A stretch of DNA of 64,000 nt from Arthrobacter sp. EPSL27. GTDB taxonomy: Bacteria; Actinomycetota; Actinomycetes; Actinomycetales; Micrococcaceae. The stretch lies in the NCBI RefSeq assembly GCF_001512305.1, contig NZ_LNUT01000005.1, positions 251,090-315,089 of the forward strand. The letters are read 5' to 3'. How positions within the stretch are numbered: the stretch's first letter is position 1; every line of letters starts with the position of its first letter. A program made the translations under genes and the position numbers. The notes below the pieces were generated by a model that worked only from the letters and a program-made list of their open reading frames with translations, was not told where the DNA came from and ran no database searches. Positions 7,899 through 17,703 of the stretch are shown here, piece after piece.

Positions 7899-8993
7899 AT
7901 GGCTGAAGCCATGATCGAGTTCCAGAGCGTCACCAAGCAATACCAGAGCGGGCAGCCTGCCGTCGATGAGCTGACCATGTCCATCGACAAGGGCGCCATC
8001 ACGGTGTTCGTCGGGCCCTCGGGCTGCGGCAAGACCACGTCGCTGCGGATGATCAACCGCATGGTGGAGCCCACCTCCGGCACCATCACCGTCGGCGGCG
8101 AGGACGTCACCTCGGTGCCAGCGGCGAAGCTGCGCCGCTCCATGGGTTACGTGATGCAGTCCTCCGGGCTGATGCCTCACCGCTCCGTGCTGGACAACAT
8201 CGCCACCGTGCCCCGGCTCAACGGCGTGGGCAAGGCCGAGGCGCGCAAACGCGCGCAGGAACTGCTCGACGTCGTCGGGCTGGCATCCGCGCTGGGCAAA
8301 CGGTACCCGGCGCAGCTTTCCGGCGGCCAGCAGCAGCGCGTCGGGGTGGCGCGGGCCCTCGCCGCGGACCCGCCCGTGCTGCTGATGGATGAACCCTTCA
8401 GCGCCGTGGACCCCGTGGTCCGTGACGAACTGCAGCAGGAACTCCTCCGGCTCCAGCGGGACCTGGCCAAGACCATTGTCTTCGTCACCCACGACATTGA
8501 TGAGGCCACCGTCCTCGGCGACAAGGTGGCGGTTTTCGGCCTCGGCGGAAAACTCGCCCAGTACGCCACGCCGGAGGAGATCCTGCGGGCCCCGGCCAAT
8601 GACTTCGTGGCGTCCTTCGTGGGCCGGGACCGCGGCTTCCGGCACCTGGCGTTCAGCCCGTCCGACGGCGTTACGGTGCACCGGGCCGCGACGGTCACTC
8701 CCGCCGAACTCGAGCGTGCCGGGAACACCTCGGACGAGTGGCAGCTGGTGGTCGACGACGCCCAACGTCCCCTCGGCTGGTCGGGCCCGGGCAAGGGTTC
8801 CGCGACCGTGCCCGGCGGTTCCCTCTTCCGGAAGGGCGACACGCTCCGCCGCGCCCTCGATGCTGCGCTGTCCTCACCCTCCGGCCTCGGTGTTGCCGTG
8901 GACGCCGACGGGCGGGTGGCCGGCGTCATCACCGCCGCGGAAGTCCTCGCCGTGATCGAATCGGACCGGACCGTCCGCCAGGGCGCGCTCTGA
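7899..8993 (+). CDS. glycine betaine/choline-type ABC transporter ATPase
   Basis: 364 aa, OpuCA/ProV family. Walker A GPSGCGKTTS (~residue 39), Q-loop VMQSSGLMPHRS, signature LSGGQQQRVG, Walker B VLLMDEPFSAVDP and switch histidine VTHDIDEA are intact. The region from about residue 270 to the end resembles the regulatory CBS portion of OpuCA. Drives ATP-dependent uptake of quaternary ammonium osmolytes such as glycine betaine, choline or carnitine at the inner membrane. First gene of a tightly packed four-gene operon; its TGA overlaps the next ATG. Confidence 0.92.
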   Translation: MAEAMIEFQSVTKQYQSGQPAVDELTMSIDKGAITVFVGPSGCGKTTSLRMINRMVEPTSGTITVGGEDVTSVPAAKLRRSMGYVMQSSGLMPHRSVLDNIATVPRLNGVGKAEARKRAQELLDVVGLASALGKRYPAQLSGGQQQRVGVARALAADPPVLLMDEPFSAVDPVVRDELQQELLRLQRDLAKTIVFVTHDIDEATVLGDKVAVFGLGGKLAQYATPEEILRAPANDFVASFVGRDRGFRHLAFSPSDGVTVHRAATVTPAELERAGNTSDEWQLVVDDAQRPLGWSGPGKGSATVPGGSLFRKGDTLRRALDAALSSPSGLGVAVDADGRVAGVITAAEVLAVIESDRTVRQGAL

Positions 8994-9751
8994 TGGAGTG
9001 GTTCCTGGCCAACAGCGCGCAGGTGTACAGCCTCGCCGGCCAGCACCTTGTCCTGGCCATCCTGCCGATGGTGTTCGGGGTGCTCATCGCCGTCCCGCTG
9101 GCCCAGCTCGCCCGGCAGAGCCGCGGGCTCCGGTCCGTGGTCCTGACCGCGTCGTCGCTGCTGTACACCATCCCGTCCTTGGCGCTGTTCATCATCCTGC
9201 CCACCGTCCTCGGCACCCGCATTCTGGACCCCGTCAACGTGGTGGTGGCCCTCACCATCTACGCCGTCGCCCTGCTGGTCCGCGCCACGCTGGACGCCTT
9301 CGACTCAGTGGACGAGGATCTCCGACAAGCCGCCGTCGCCATGGGGTTCAAACCGTTCGCCCGCTTCCTGCAGATCGACCTGCCGCTGTCCTTGCCGGTG
9401 CTCTTCGCCGGGCTGCGCGTCGTCTCCGTCAGCAATATCTCGCTGGTCAGCGTCGCGGCCCTGCTTGGCATCGGCAACCTCGGGATGCTCTTCACCTCCG
9501 GCCTGCAGCGCGACTTTGTCACCGAAGTGGTGGTGGGCATCATCGCCATCCTCATCCTCGCGCTCCTGATGGACGCCGTCCTGGTCCTCCTTGAACGGCT
9601 CCTGACCCCCTGGACCCGTGCCGCGGCCGCCGGCGGCAGCGCCGACGCCGCGCCCCGAGGGGACAAGGCAGCTGCCGGCGGGGACAACGAAGGCACAGCT
9701 GCCGGCGCGCTGCGGTTCGCGCGTCCCAAGACCGGAGGGGGAAACGCATGA
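8993..9751 (+). CDS. quaternary-amine ABC transporter permease (first)
   Basis: 252 aa, about five to six membrane segments, OpuCB/ProW type. The EAA-like cytoplasmic loop reads DSVDEDLRQAAVAMGFKP. The ATG at 8993 overlaps the stop of the ATPase gene (TGATG), which fixes the start; the open frame to 8738 is only the ATPase read out of frame. The last 40 residues after the final segment are Ala/Gly-rich and charged, longer than usual for the family and probably unstructured. Forms the channel with the permease encoded next. Confidence 0.9.
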   Translation: MEWFLANSAQVYSLAGQHLVLAILPMVFGVLIAVPLAQLARQSRGLRSVVLTASSLLYTIPSLALFIILPTVLGTRILDPVNVVVALTIYAVALLVRATLDAFDSVDEDLRQAAVAMGFKPFARFLQIDLPLSLPVLFAGLRVVSVSNISLVSVAALLGIGNLGMLFTSGLQRDFVTEVVVGIIAILILALLMDAVLVLLERLLTPWTRAAAAGGSADAAPRGDKAAAGGDNEGTAAGALRFARPKTGGGNA

Positions 9752-10494
9752 GCAACGTCGTCACTGACACGTTCGCCTGGCTCAGCGACCCGGCGAACTG
9801 GTCCGGAAGCGCCGGAATCCCGGCGCGCGTGGCCGAGCATCTGTTCTACACGAGCCTGGTGATGGTGATCGCCACGGCCATCGCGGTGCCCATCGGGCTC
9901 TACGTCGGGCACACTGGCCGGGGCCGGGTGGCCGCCGTCGCCGTGGCCGGCGCACTCCGGGCCCTGCCCACACTGGGCCTGCTCACGCTGTTCGTCCTGC
10001 TGGCCGGCATCGGGCTCATGCCGCCGATCTGGGCTCTGGTGATCCTGACCGTCCCGCCGCTGCTTGCCGGCACGTACGCCGGCATCGCCAGCGTGGACCG
10101 GAACGTTGTTGATGCCGCCCGGGCCATGGGAATGACGGAGCTCCAGGTGCTGTTCCGCGCCGAGTTCCCCAACGCCCTGCCCGTGATGTACGGCGGCTTC
10201 CGGACCGGCGTGCTCCAGGCCATCGCCACCGTCTCCGTGGTGGCGTACATCAACCTCGGCGGACTCGGCCGGTACCTCTTTGACGGCCTGGTCCTGTCCG
10301 ATTTCCCCCAAATGCTGGGCGGGTCCCTGCTGATCGCCGCCCTGGCGATCGCCGTCGACCTTGTCCTCGCCCTCATCCAGAGGCTGTTCCTGACCCGGGG
10401 CGCCTCCCACCAGCCAGACCGGAGCCAGCAGGCTGCGGTTGATCTCACAGACCCCGCTCCCGCGGGGACTGTTGTTCAAGGAGGTACGTCATGA
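9748..10494 (+). CDS. quaternary-amine ABC transporter permease (second)
   Basis: 248 aa, about five to six membrane segments. The ATPase-contact loop is NVVDAARAMGMTELQVLFRAE, with the typical G at the centre. The start overlaps the previous gene by ATGA (9748-9751), and the 3' end overlaps the lipoprotein gene by four bases in the same way, so the set is almost certainly translationally coupled. OpuCD-type partner of the preceding permease. Confidence 0.9.
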   Translation: MSNVVTDTFAWLSDPANWSGSAGIPARVAEHLFYTSLVMVIATAIAVPIGLYVGHTGRGRVAAVAVAGALRALPTLGLLTLFVLLAGIGLMPPIWALVILTVPPLLAGTYAGIASVDRNVVDAARAMGMTELQVLFRAEFPNALPVMYGGFRTGVLQAIATVSVVAYINLGGLGRYLFDGLVLSDFPQMLGGSLLIAALAIAVDLVLALIQRLFLTRGASHQPDRSQQAAVDLTDPAPAGTVVQGGTS

Positions 10495-11453
10495 AGGAAA
10501 CCCGCCCACTGCGCCTTGGCCGGCGCGCATTCGGCGGCCTGGCCGCCGGCGTTGGCCTGGCCCTCGCACTGTCCGCCTGCGGCGGCTCATCCGATCCGCT
10601 CTCCACCGCCCCCGCCACCGGCGGGTCCACGTCGGGTGCGGGAGCGCCGCTGGTGATCGGGTCTGCCGACTTCACCGAGAGCCAGATCATTGCCGAGGTC
10701 TACGCCGGGGCGCTGAACGGGGCCGGCGTCACCGCCAGCACCAAACCGAACATCGGCTCCCGCGAGGTCTACTTCAAGGCCGTCCAGGACGGCTCGGTGG
10801 ACGTGATTCCGGACTACAGCGGCAACCTGCTCCTGCATGTCAGCAAGGACGCCACGGAAGTGTCCGCCGAGGACATCTACAAGGCGCTGCCGGGCAAGCT
10901 CCCGGAGGGCCTCGCCGTGCTGGAGCCCGCCAAGGCCGAGGACAAGGACGCCATGGTGGTCACGAAGGCCACCGCCGAGAAGTACCAGCTGAAGTCGATT
11001 GAGGACCTCGCCAAGGTCTGCAGCGAAATCGTGGTGGGCGCCCCGGCCACCTTCGCCGAACGGGCGTACGGGCTGCCGGGCCTGGAGAAGAACTACAACT
11101 GCGTGCCCAAGAAGCTGGAACCGTTCAGCGACGGCGGCGGAGCCGTGACGCTCAAGGCCCTCCTGTCGGACCAGGTGCAGGTGGCCGACATCTACACCAC
11201 CACCCCGTCCATCGCCGACAACGACCTGGTGGTGCTGGAGGACCCGAAGAACAACTTCATCGCCCAGCAGGTCCTGCCGCTTTACAACACGGCCAAGATG
11301 ACGGACAAGGCAAAGGAAACCCTCAACGCCGTCTCCAAGGTCCTCACCACCGAGGACCTGATCAACCTCAACCGCGCGGTCAGCGGCAGCCAGAAGCAGA
11401 ACCCCAAGGATGCTGCGGCGGCATGGCTGAAGGAGAAGGGCCTGGTCAAGTAA
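10491..11453 (+). CDS. quaternary-amine ABC transporter substrate-binding lipoprotein
   Basis: 320 aa, OpuCC/ProX family. The N-terminus is RLGRRAFGGLAAGVGLALAL followed by SACGG, a lipoprotein signal with lipobox LSAC near residue 26; two arginines precede the hydrophobic core. The mature part begins with VIGSADFTESQIIAE and contains DVIPDYSGNLL, both typical of the family. Captures the osmolyte outside the membrane and passes it to the two permeases. Last gene of the operon; a GGAGG Shine-Dalgarno overlaps the previous coding end, and a GC hairpin follows. Confidence 0.92.
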   Translation: MKETRPLRLGRRAFGGLAAGVGLALALSACGGSSDPLSTAPATGGSTSGAGAPLVIGSADFTESQIIAEVYAGALNGAGVTASTKPNIGSREVYFKAVQDGSVDVIPDYSGNLLLHVSKDATEVSAEDIYKALPGKLPEGLAVLEPAKAEDKDAMVVTKATAEKYQLKSIEDLAKVCSEIVVGAPATFAERAYGLPGLEKNYNCVPKKLEPFSDGGGAVTLKALLSDQVQVADIYTTTPSIADNDLVVLEDPKNNFIAQQVLPLYNTAKMTDKAKETLNAVSKVLTTEDLINLNRAVSGSQKQNPKDAAAAWLKEKGLVK

Positions 11454-11506
11454 CTGCTCCCGCCGCGCTCTTCTGACGCACTGTTCTGACTAACAGAACT
11501 GCGCCC

Positions 11507-11556
11507 GACGGCGGCTGCCGGACACCCCCGCCTGCCGGGGCCCGGCAGCCGCCGTC
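11507..11556 (+). terminator. GC-rich hairpin ending the quaternary-amine operon
   Basis: Perfect 15-bp arms GACGGCGGCTGCCGG (11507-11521) and CCGGCAGCCGCCGTC (11542-11556) with a 20-nt loop, 54 bp after the lipoprotein stop. No T-run, as is common for actinobacterial terminators. Confidence 0.7.
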
Positions 11557-11651
11557 GTGCGTCTGCGCACATATTCCTGCCGGCGTCCGCGGAGGAGCCC
11601 TGTGAGGCAAGTCTCAGCGGAAGTACATCCGCCATATGGCATATTTGATAA

Positions 11652-12872
11652 ATGGCAGATTTCAAGCAGTCCACCAAGCTTCACAATGTCCTCTACGACA
11701 TCCGTGGACCGATTCTTCAGGCCGCCCAGCAGATGGAGGCTGAGGGGCACCGCATCCTCAAACTGAACATCGGAAACCCTGCCCCGTTCGGGTTCGAAGC
11801 GCCGGACGCCATTCTGGTGGACATGATCCGCCACCTGCCGCACGCCCAGGGCTACAGCGACTCCCGCGGCATTTTCTCCGCCCGCACGGCCGTCTCGCAG
11901 TATTACCAGACCCGCGGCATCCAGAACATCCACGTCGACGACATCTACTTGGGCAACGGCGTCAGCGAACTCATCACCATGTCGCTGATGGCACTGCTCG
12001 ACGTCGGTGACGAAGTGCTGATCCCCACCCCGGACTACCCGCTGTGGACCGCGTCCGTGGCCCTGGCCGGCGGCCGGCCCGTGCACTACCTCTGCGACGA
12101 GGAGTCCGGCTGGCAGCCCGACCTGGAGGACCTCGAAGCGAAGATCACCCCCCGCACCAAGGGCATTGTGGTGATCAACCCGAACAACCCCACCGGAGCC
12201 GTGTACCCGGAGGACACCCTCAAGAAGATTGTGGCCCTCGCCGAAAAGCACGGCCTGGTCCTCTTCGCCGACGAGATCTACGAGAAAATCCTCTACGAGG
12301 ACGCCGTGCACGTGAACATGGCCAGCCTCACCGGCGACGACGTCCTGTGCCTGACCTTCAGCGGGCTCTCCAAGGCCTACCGCGTGTGCGGCTACCGCGC
12401 CGGCTGGATGGCCATCTCGGGTCCTAAGAAGGCCGCCGCGGACTACCTTGAGGGCATCAGCCTGCTCGCGAACATGCGCCTGTGCGCCAACGTCCCGGCC
12501 CAGCACGCCATCCAGACCGCTCTGGGCGGGTACCAGAGCATCAACGATCTCATCCTGCCGGGCGGACGCCTGCTGGAGCAGCGGAACAAGGCCTACGACA
12601 TGCTCAACGCCATTCCCGGCGTCAGCACGCAGCAGGCACGGGGAGCCATGTACCTCTTCCCGAAGCTCGACCCCGAGGTTTACCACATCCGCGACGACGA
12701 GAAGTTTGTCCTGGACCTGCTGCGGGAGCAGAAGATCCTGGTCTCCCACGGACGCGCGTTCAACTGGGTCCGCCCGGACCACTTCCGGATGGTCACACTG
12801 CCGCTGGTGAAAGACCTCGAGGAAGCGATCGGCCGCATGGGGGACTTCCTGAGTCGGTACAAGGGGAACTAG
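11652..12872 (+). CDS. pyridoxal phosphate aminotransferase, AlaA/AlaT-like
   Basis: 406-aa class I/II aminotransferase. LKLNIGNPAPFGFEAPD, the PLP-phosphate and ring contacts (GNGVSELI, PNNPTGAVYP, ADEIYEK) and the Schiff-base block FSGLSKAYRVCGYRAGW are present. The N-terminal pattern matches glutamate-pyruvate aminotransferases, which interconvert alanine and pyruvate. ATG 11652 has no Shine-Dalgarno; an AT-rich CATATT (11639-11644) ends 7 nt upstream, so the message may be leaderless. A 10-bp palindrome GCCATATGGC (11631-11640) overlaps that box and could be an operator. Confidence 0.88.
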   Translation: MADFKQSTKLHNVLYDIRGPILQAAQQMEAEGHRILKLNIGNPAPFGFEAPDAILVDMIRHLPHAQGYSDSRGIFSARTAVSQYYQTRGIQNIHVDDIYLGNGVSELITMSLMALLDVGDEVLIPTPDYPLWTASVALAGGRPVHYLCDEESGWQPDLEDLEAKITPRTKGIVVINPNNPTGAVYPEDTLKKIVALAEKHGLVLFADEIYEKILYEDAVHVNMASLTGDDVLCLTFSGLSKAYRVCGYRAGWMAISGPKKAAADYLEGISLLANMRLCANVPAQHAIQTALGGYQSINDLILPGGRLLEQRNKAYDMLNAIPGVSTQQARGAMYLFPKLDPEVYHIRDDEKFVLDLLREQKILVSHGRAFNWVRPDHFRMVTLPLVKDLEEAIGRMGDFLSRYKGN

Positions 12873-12950
12873 CCTAGGGCTCAGCAGCGCGGCCCGGGCC
12901 GTGGTTGGCCGTTCCGGCCAGAGGCTGCCCGAAACGGAATGAGGCAACGG

Positions 12951-13805
12951 ATGTCAGACGTCGTGTACTTCAACGAGAGCCCCTCAGAAACCCTCAAAGT
13001 GGGCGAGGGCTTCAGCCTGAAAGACACGGACCCGGACGCCACGCCTGGTTACAGCGGGGACAAAAGCGACGGCGAAGCGCTGCTCGACCACCTCGACGAC
13101 GATCTCGCCGACCTGCAGGAACGGCTCTTCGCCGAGTCCCGGTTCGGGGGCACCAAACGGGTCCTGCTGATCCTGCAGGCCATGGACACGGCCGGCAAGG
13201 GCGGGATCGTCACGCACGTGATGGGGGCCATGAACCCGCAGGGCGTCCAGATGAAGTCGTTCAAGGCGCCTACCCCGGAGGAGAAGTCCTACGACTTCCT
13301 CTGGCGGATCGAGAGGGAAGTCCCGGCCGCCGGCATGATGGGCGTCTTTGACCGGTCGCACTACGAGGATGTCCTGATCCACCGGGTCCACCGCTGGGCG
13401 GATCCGAAGGAACTCGAGCGCCGGTACGTCGCGATCAACGAATTCGAAGCCAGGCAGGCGGCCGCAGGCACCAAGATCGTCAAGGTCATGCTCCACATCA
13501 GCCGCGACGAGCAGAAGGAACGCCTGCTGGCCCGGCTGGATGATCCGTCCAAACTGTGGAAGTACAGCAGCAACGACCTCAAAGAACGCGCGTTCTGGGG
13601 CGACTACATGGACGCCTACCAGAAGGCCCTGGAGAAGACGGCCACCGAGTCCGCGCCGTGGTACGTCGTCCCGGCGAACAAGAAATGGTACGCCCGGATC
13701 GCCGTCCAGCAGCTGCTCCTGGAGGCGCTGGAGGGCCTGAAGCTGCAGTGGCCGGTGCCGGATCTCGACGTCCCGACGGAACGGGAGCTCGTGGAGCGTT
13801 CCTGA
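12951..13805 (+). CDS. ppk2: polyphosphate kinase 2 family protein
   Basis: 284 aa. The P-loop reads LQAMDTAGKGGIVTHV and the lid and Walker B region includes FDRSHYEDVLIHRVH; KVMLHISRDEQKERL and LWKYSSNDLKERAFW are signature blocks of PPK2. These enzymes phosphorylate nucleotides with polyphosphate, or the reverse; class and preferred nucleotide cannot be read off. ATG 12951 is chosen over 12939 because GAGG (12941-12944) is spaced 6 nt before it. Converges on xseB with an 11-bp gap. Confidence 0.92.
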   Translation: MSDVVYFNESPSETLKVGEGFSLKDTDPDATPGYSGDKSDGEALLDHLDDDLADLQERLFAESRFGGTKRVLLILQAMDTAGKGGIVTHVMGAMNPQGVQMKSFKAPTPEEKSYDFLWRIEREVPAAGMMGVFDRSHYEDVLIHRVHRWADPKELERRYVAINEFEARQAAAGTKIVKVMLHISRDEQKERLLARLDDPSKLWKYSSNDLKERAFWGDYMDAYQKALEKTATESAPWYVVPANKKWYARIAVQQLLLEALEGLKLQWPVPDLDVPTERELVERS

Positions 13806-13816
13806 CCGGCGGGGTC

Positions 13817-14047
13817 CTAGCTGTCCTGGGCGGGGTGGTCCCGCGCCGCGGCCAGCCGCTTGCGGGCCCCTTCGAGCCACGATTCGCAGCGCTTGGCCAG
13901 CGCCTCGCCGCGCTCCCAGAGGGCCAGCGACTCCTCGAGGCTTGCCCCGCCGGCCTCAAGCTTGCTGACGACGCCGACGAGCTGCTCGCGGGCCTCCTCG
14001 TAGCTGAGGGCCTCAATGTCGGTGTTCGGCGCTGTTTCTGCTGCCAT
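13817..14047 (-). CDS. xseB: exodeoxyribonuclease VII small subunit
   Basis: 76 aa. The core [20 protein letters not shown] and [20 protein letters not shown] is the full XseB helical domain. It packs on XseA to form exonuclease VII, which degrades single-stranded DNA to oligonucleotides. The ATG at 14047 follows AAGGAG with 9-nt spacing; the frame is open up to 14125 but the extra residues are not conserved. Lies 74 bp downstream of xseA in the same operon. Confidence 0.93.
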   Translation of the reverse strand: MAAETAPNTDIEALSYEEAREQLVGVVSKLEAGGASLEESLALWERGEALAKRCESWLEGARKRLAAARDHPAQDS

Positions 14048-14121
14048 GGCGTGCTGCTCCTTGTGGTGTCGCGGGGTTATGCCGCGGGGCGGTTCGGTAC
14101 TGGTGAGGTGGGGGAGGCCGG

Positions 14122-15408
14122 TCATTCTTCGGCGGTTTCCTGGCCGCCGGTCGACTCCGCGGTGAACCGGCCTGCCGCCACCCGGACGGCCAGCGGCGTG
14201 CCCGGGGGAGCCTGGTCGGGATGCCGCACCACGTCCCCGCGGACCCCGGCGGCGGGCCCGCTTCCGGCAAGCTGCACCACGGCGTAGCCCCGGTCCAGGG
14301 TTTTCTGCGGCGACAGGGCGCGGACCTGGGCCTTGAGGTGCACCAGCTGGTCGGTGGCCCGGACGACGGCGGTGGTCACCGCCGCCTGCGAGCGGCCCTT
14401 GAGCCGTTCGACGTCGTCGTGCCGGTGGGTGACCATCGCCTCGGGCGAAGCGAGCACTGGCCGGGAGCGCAGCGAGGCAAGCCGGTCAACTTCGCGTTCC
14501 ACCAGGCGGGTGACACCGCGCCGCAGCTGGTCCCTGGCCTGGCGCACCCGCGCAAGCTCCTCCGCAACGTCCGGGACGATCCGCTTGGCGGCGTCCGTCG
14601 GAGTGGACGCGCGCAGGTCGGCGACATCGTCGAGGATGGGGCGGTCCGCCTCATGGCCGATCGCGCTCACCACCGGGGTGGCAGCGGCGGACACGACGCG
14701 GATCAGCTCCTCGTTGCTGAAGGGAAGCAGGTCCTCCAGGGAGCCGCCGCCGCGGGCAATGACAATCACGTCCACGGCAGGGTCCGCGTCGAGGGCCCGC
14801 AACGCCGCGATCACCTGTGCCACGGCGGTGTTGCCCTGGACGGCCACTTCGCGGATGTCGAATTCGACGGCAGGCCAGCGCAGGGCCGCGTTGCGCAGCA
14901 CGTCCTTCTTGGCATCGGAATCCCGGCCTGTGATCAGGCCGATCCGGTGGGGGAGCAGCGGCAGGCGCTTCTTGCGGGAGTCGGCGAACAGCCCTTCCGC
15001 AGCCAGCGCGTGGCGCAGCCGCTCAATGCGGGCGAGGAGGTCTCCCAGTCCCACCGGGCGGATGTCCTTGACGGACATGTTCAGCCGGCCCGTCTTCAGC
15101 CAGAACTCGGCCTTAATCAGCGCCACTACCCGTGAGCCCCGTTCCAGCGGGATTTCCTGCCGGTCCAGGACCTTGGTCCAGGCGGACGCGGGGAGGGAGA
15201 TCTCGGCGTCGATGTCCCGGAGCGTGAGGTAGGCGTTGGTGCCGCGCCGGTTCATTTCGATGACCTGGCCCTCGATCCAGGCGGACGGGGCCCGGTCAAT
15301 GTGCATCTTGAGCTTTTGCGACAGCAGCTGCAGCGGCCACGGGTTGTCCGGGCTGGTTTCAGCCGCCGTTGCCGGCAGGGTGGTGGCTGCCGCGACGTCC
15401 TCAGACAT
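14122..15408 (-). CDS. xseA: exodeoxyribonuclease VII large subunit
   Basis: 428 aa. An N-terminal OB-fold (about 30-125) is followed by the catalytic domain with [37 protein letters not shown] and [20 protein letters not shown], the conserved XseA blocks including the catalytic GHE/D region. Coiled coil at about 265-350 is where XseB subunits bind. Start at 15408 (MSEDVAAA) is preferred to the open extension to 15498 because family similarity begins there. Forms exonuclease VII with the downstream xseB product. Confidence 0.94.
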   Translation of the reverse strand: MSEDVAAATTLPATAAETSPDNPWPLQLLSQKLKMHIDRAPSAWIEGQVIEMNRRGTNAYLTLRDIDAEISLPASAWTKVLDRQEIPLERGSRVVALIKAEFWLKTGRLNMSVKDIRPVGLGDLLARIERLRHALAAEGLFADSRKKRLPLLPHRIGLITGRDSDAKKDVLRNAALRWPAVEFDIREVAVQGNTAVAQVIAALRALDADPAVDVIVIARGGGSLEDLLPFSNEELIRVVSAAATPVVSAIGHEADRPILDDVADLRASTPTDAAKRIVPDVAEELARVRQARDQLRRGVTRLVEREVDRLASLRSRPVLASPEAMVTHRHDDVERLKGRSQAAVTTAVVRATDQLVHLKAQVRALSPQKTLDRGYAVVQLAGSGPAAGVRGDVVRHPDQAPPGTPLAVRVAAGRFTAESTGGQETAEE

Positions 15409-15608
15409 GCCGGAACCCCGGGACGGAGATGGCCTTGTGCATACGGGTGAATGTCCTTTGCCGGGGCGGGGCTGCCCGCCGGGGCTGTCCTGGCGCATGC
15501 GCGTCAGCCAGCGGGACCGGCAGGCAGCTGGATGCTGTCTGTTTCAACTCTATCCATAGCTTTACCACCGGGGCCCGACTTTATTGTTCCGGAGGGAGCC
15601 CCCGTAGG

Positions 15609-16484
15609 ATGGCAGTCACCATCAACCTGCTAGGAATCTTTGTGCGCACTTTTGTCTCAGCCGTAGCGGTACTTCTAGGGCTGGTCCTCGCGGCTGTCGC
15701 CGTCCCGGCCATGTGGGTGGACCGGAACATCGTCCAGGAGGACGGCTTCGTGGCGTTCACCGCGCCGCTGGGCAAGGACCCGGCCTTCCAGCAGCGGCTG
15801 GCCGCCGCCGCCGTCGGCAGCCTCGGCGCGGACCGGATTCCCGAGGCGCTCAGCGGACTGGTGGAGCCCATTCTGGAAAGCGCTGCACAGTCCCTGACCG
15901 CCATGCCCGGTTACCCGGACGCCTGGACCGAGACCCTGCGCAAGAGCCACCGGCTGAATTTCACCGACCCTGCTGCGGATCCTGCCGCAGCCGACGGATC
16001 CACCTCGCTGACCCTCGACCTTGCGCCGCTGGTGGGCCTGGTGGCGAAGCAGGTGGCCGATGCCACCACCCTGCCGGTCGAGGGCCCGGAGGAACTGCTG
16101 ATCACCATCGGGCAGCACCAGCACCGGCAGGCCCTTGACCGGGTGGCCGCTTTCGCGCCGATGGGCTATGCCGTGGCCGTCGGCGCCCTGATCGCGTTTG
16201 CGCTGGCCTTCGTTGCCGCCCGGCGGCGCTGGGCGGTCCTGGCCGGGATCGGCGTCGGAACCCTGGTGCTGGCCGGAGTCTGGACCCTGGCCGCCAACAC
16301 CGTCGCCGGCGCTGTGACGGCAACGAGCAGCGGCAACGAGGTCGCAGAGATCTTCAAGAGCGAATTTGTGGCAGCCGCCGGCGCTGGTTTCGGCCAGTGG
16401 GTCCTGGCCGCCGCGATCGGCGGTGGAGTCCTGCTGGCGGCGGGACTGGTCCTGCGTGCCGTCGGCGGACGCCGCCGGGCCTGA
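15609..16484 (+). CDS. hypothetical membrane protein
   Basis: 291 aa, four predicted membrane helices: one at the N-terminus (~residues 8-32), then three at ~180-200, ~205-230 and ~250-280. The 150-residue stretch between helices 1 and 2 is likely extracytoplasmic, rich in Ala/Asp. No catalytic motif recognised. ATG 15609 has GGAGGG upstream at 11-nt spacing, rather long, so the GTG at 15642 is an alternative. Divergent from xseA, codirectional with ispH. Confidence 0.7.
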   Translation: MAVTINLLGIFVRTFVSAVAVLLGLVLAAVAVPAMWVDRNIVQEDGFVAFTAPLGKDPAFQQRLAAAAVGSLGADRIPEALSGLVEPILESAAQSLTAMPGYPDAWTETLRKSHRLNFTDPAADPAAADGSTSLTLDLAPLVGLVAKQVADATTLPVEGPEELLITIGQHQHRQALDRVAAFAPMGYAVAVGALIAFALAFVAARRRWAVLAGIGVGTLVLAGVWTLAANTVAGAVTATSSGNEVAEIFKSEFVAAAGAGFGQWVLAAAIGGGVLLAAGLVLRAVGGRRRA

Positions 16485-16560
16485 CGGCAGCGGCCCGGGC
16501 AGCAAAGCCGCGGGGGCCGGGCCACCACGGCTCCCCGCCCAACACCGGTAGCATGGGGGA

Positions 16561-17649
16561 ATGACCTCCACTGCTGTTTCCATCCCGATGCCAACCGTTC
16601 CGCGCCGGCGGCGTTCACCGGAAGAAGTGCTGGCGGCAGCCCCCGTCTCCGGACCCAAGAAGGTCCTCCTGGCCGCCCCGCGCGGCTACTGCGCCGGCGT
16701 CGACCGCGCGGTCATTGCGGTGGAGAAGGCCCTGGAGCACTACGGCCCGCCGGTCTACGTCCGCAAGCAGATCGTCCACAACGTGCATGTGGTCAGCTCC
16801 CTGGAAGAAAAGGGCGCCATCTTCGTTGACGAGACCGACGAGGTCCCCGAGGGCGCCCTGGTGATCTTCTCCGCGCACGGGGTGTCACCCGCCGTCGTCC
16901 AGTCCGCCGAGGACCGCGGCCTGCGGACCATCGACGCCACCTGCCCACTGGTGACCAAGGTGCACAAGGAAGCAGTGCGCTTCGCGAAGGACGACTTCGA
17001 CATCCTGCTGATCGGCCATGACGGCCACGAGGAAGTCGAAGGAACCGCCGGCGAGGCCCCCGAACACATCCAGATCATCAACGGTCCGCACGAGGTCGAC
17101 AAGGTGACTGTCAGGGACCCGGAAAAGGTCATCTGGCTGTCCCAGACCACCCTCAGCGTTGATGAAACCATGGAGACCGTCCGCCTCCTCAAGGAACGGT
17201 TCCCCACCCTTCAGGACCCGCCCAGCGACGACATCTGCTACGCCACCACCAACCGCCAGGTGGCCATCAAGAAGATCTCGCCGCAGGCCGATCTCGTGAT
17301 TGTGGTCGGCTCGGCCAACTCGTCGAATTCGGTCCGCCTCGTGGAGGTGGCGCTGGAATACGGCGCGAAGGCCTCCTACCGCGTGGACTTCGCCAACGAA
17401 GTGGACGAGTCCTGGTTCGAAGGTGTGGCCACCGTCGGGGTGACCTCGGGTGCCTCGGTCCCGGAAGTCCTGGTCAAGGACGTCCTGCGCCTGCTCGCCG
17501 ACTACGGGTACGGCACGGTGGAGGAAGTCGTTACGGCCGAAGAGGACCTGCTGTTCTCGCTGCCGAAGGAGCTCCGCGCCACCCTGAAGCAGGCCGGCGA
17601 TGTCTCCCGGGCCCTCGGCGGCCGCCAGCCGCGCCCGGCCCGCAACTAA
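16561..17649 (+). CDS. ispH: 4-hydroxy-3-methylbut-2-enyl diphosphate reductase
   Basis: 362 aa, last enzyme of the MEP isoprenoid pathway, reducing HMBPP to IPP and DMAPP with a [4Fe-4S] cluster. The three cluster cysteines lie in [12 protein letters not shown] (~44), [15 protein letters not shown] (~128) and [11 protein letters not shown] (~223); HNVHVV, SAHGVSP and [11 protein letters not shown] are substrate-binding blocks. ATG 16561 has TAGCAT (16549-16554) ending 6 nt before it and no Shine-Dalgarno, so initiation is probably leaderless. The first 30 residues are extra to the E. coli form. Confidence 0.96.
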   Translation: MTSTAVSIPMPTVPRRRRSPEEVLAAAPVSGPKKVLLAAPRGYCAGVDRAVIAVEKALEHYGPPVYVRKQIVHNVHVVSSLEEKGAIFVDETDEVPEGALVIFSAHGVSPAVVQSAEDRGLRTIDATCPLVTKVHKEAVRFAKDDFDILLIGHDGHEEVEGTAGEAPEHIQIINGPHEVDKVTVRDPEKVIWLSQTTLSVDETMETVRLLKERFPTLQDPPSDDICYATTNRQVAIKKISPQADLVIVVGSANSSNSVRLVEVALEYGAKASYRVDFANEVDESWFEGVATVGVTSGASVPEVLVKDVLRLLADYGYGTVEEVVTAEEDLLFSLPKELRATLKQAGDVSRALGGRQPRPARN

Positions 17650-17666
17650 CAGAGGCGGGGGCGGTC

Positions 17667-17698
17667 CCCTCCGCGTGCGGAACCCCGCGCGCGGAGGG
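17667..17698. terminator. bidirectional hairpin between ispH and rmuC
   Basis: CCCTCCGCG (17667-17675) pairs with CGCGGAGGG (17690-17698), extended outside by CGGT/ACCG with one mismatch each side. It fills the 54-bp space between two convergent genes. Confidence 0.65.
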
Positions 17699-17703
17699 AA
17701 CCG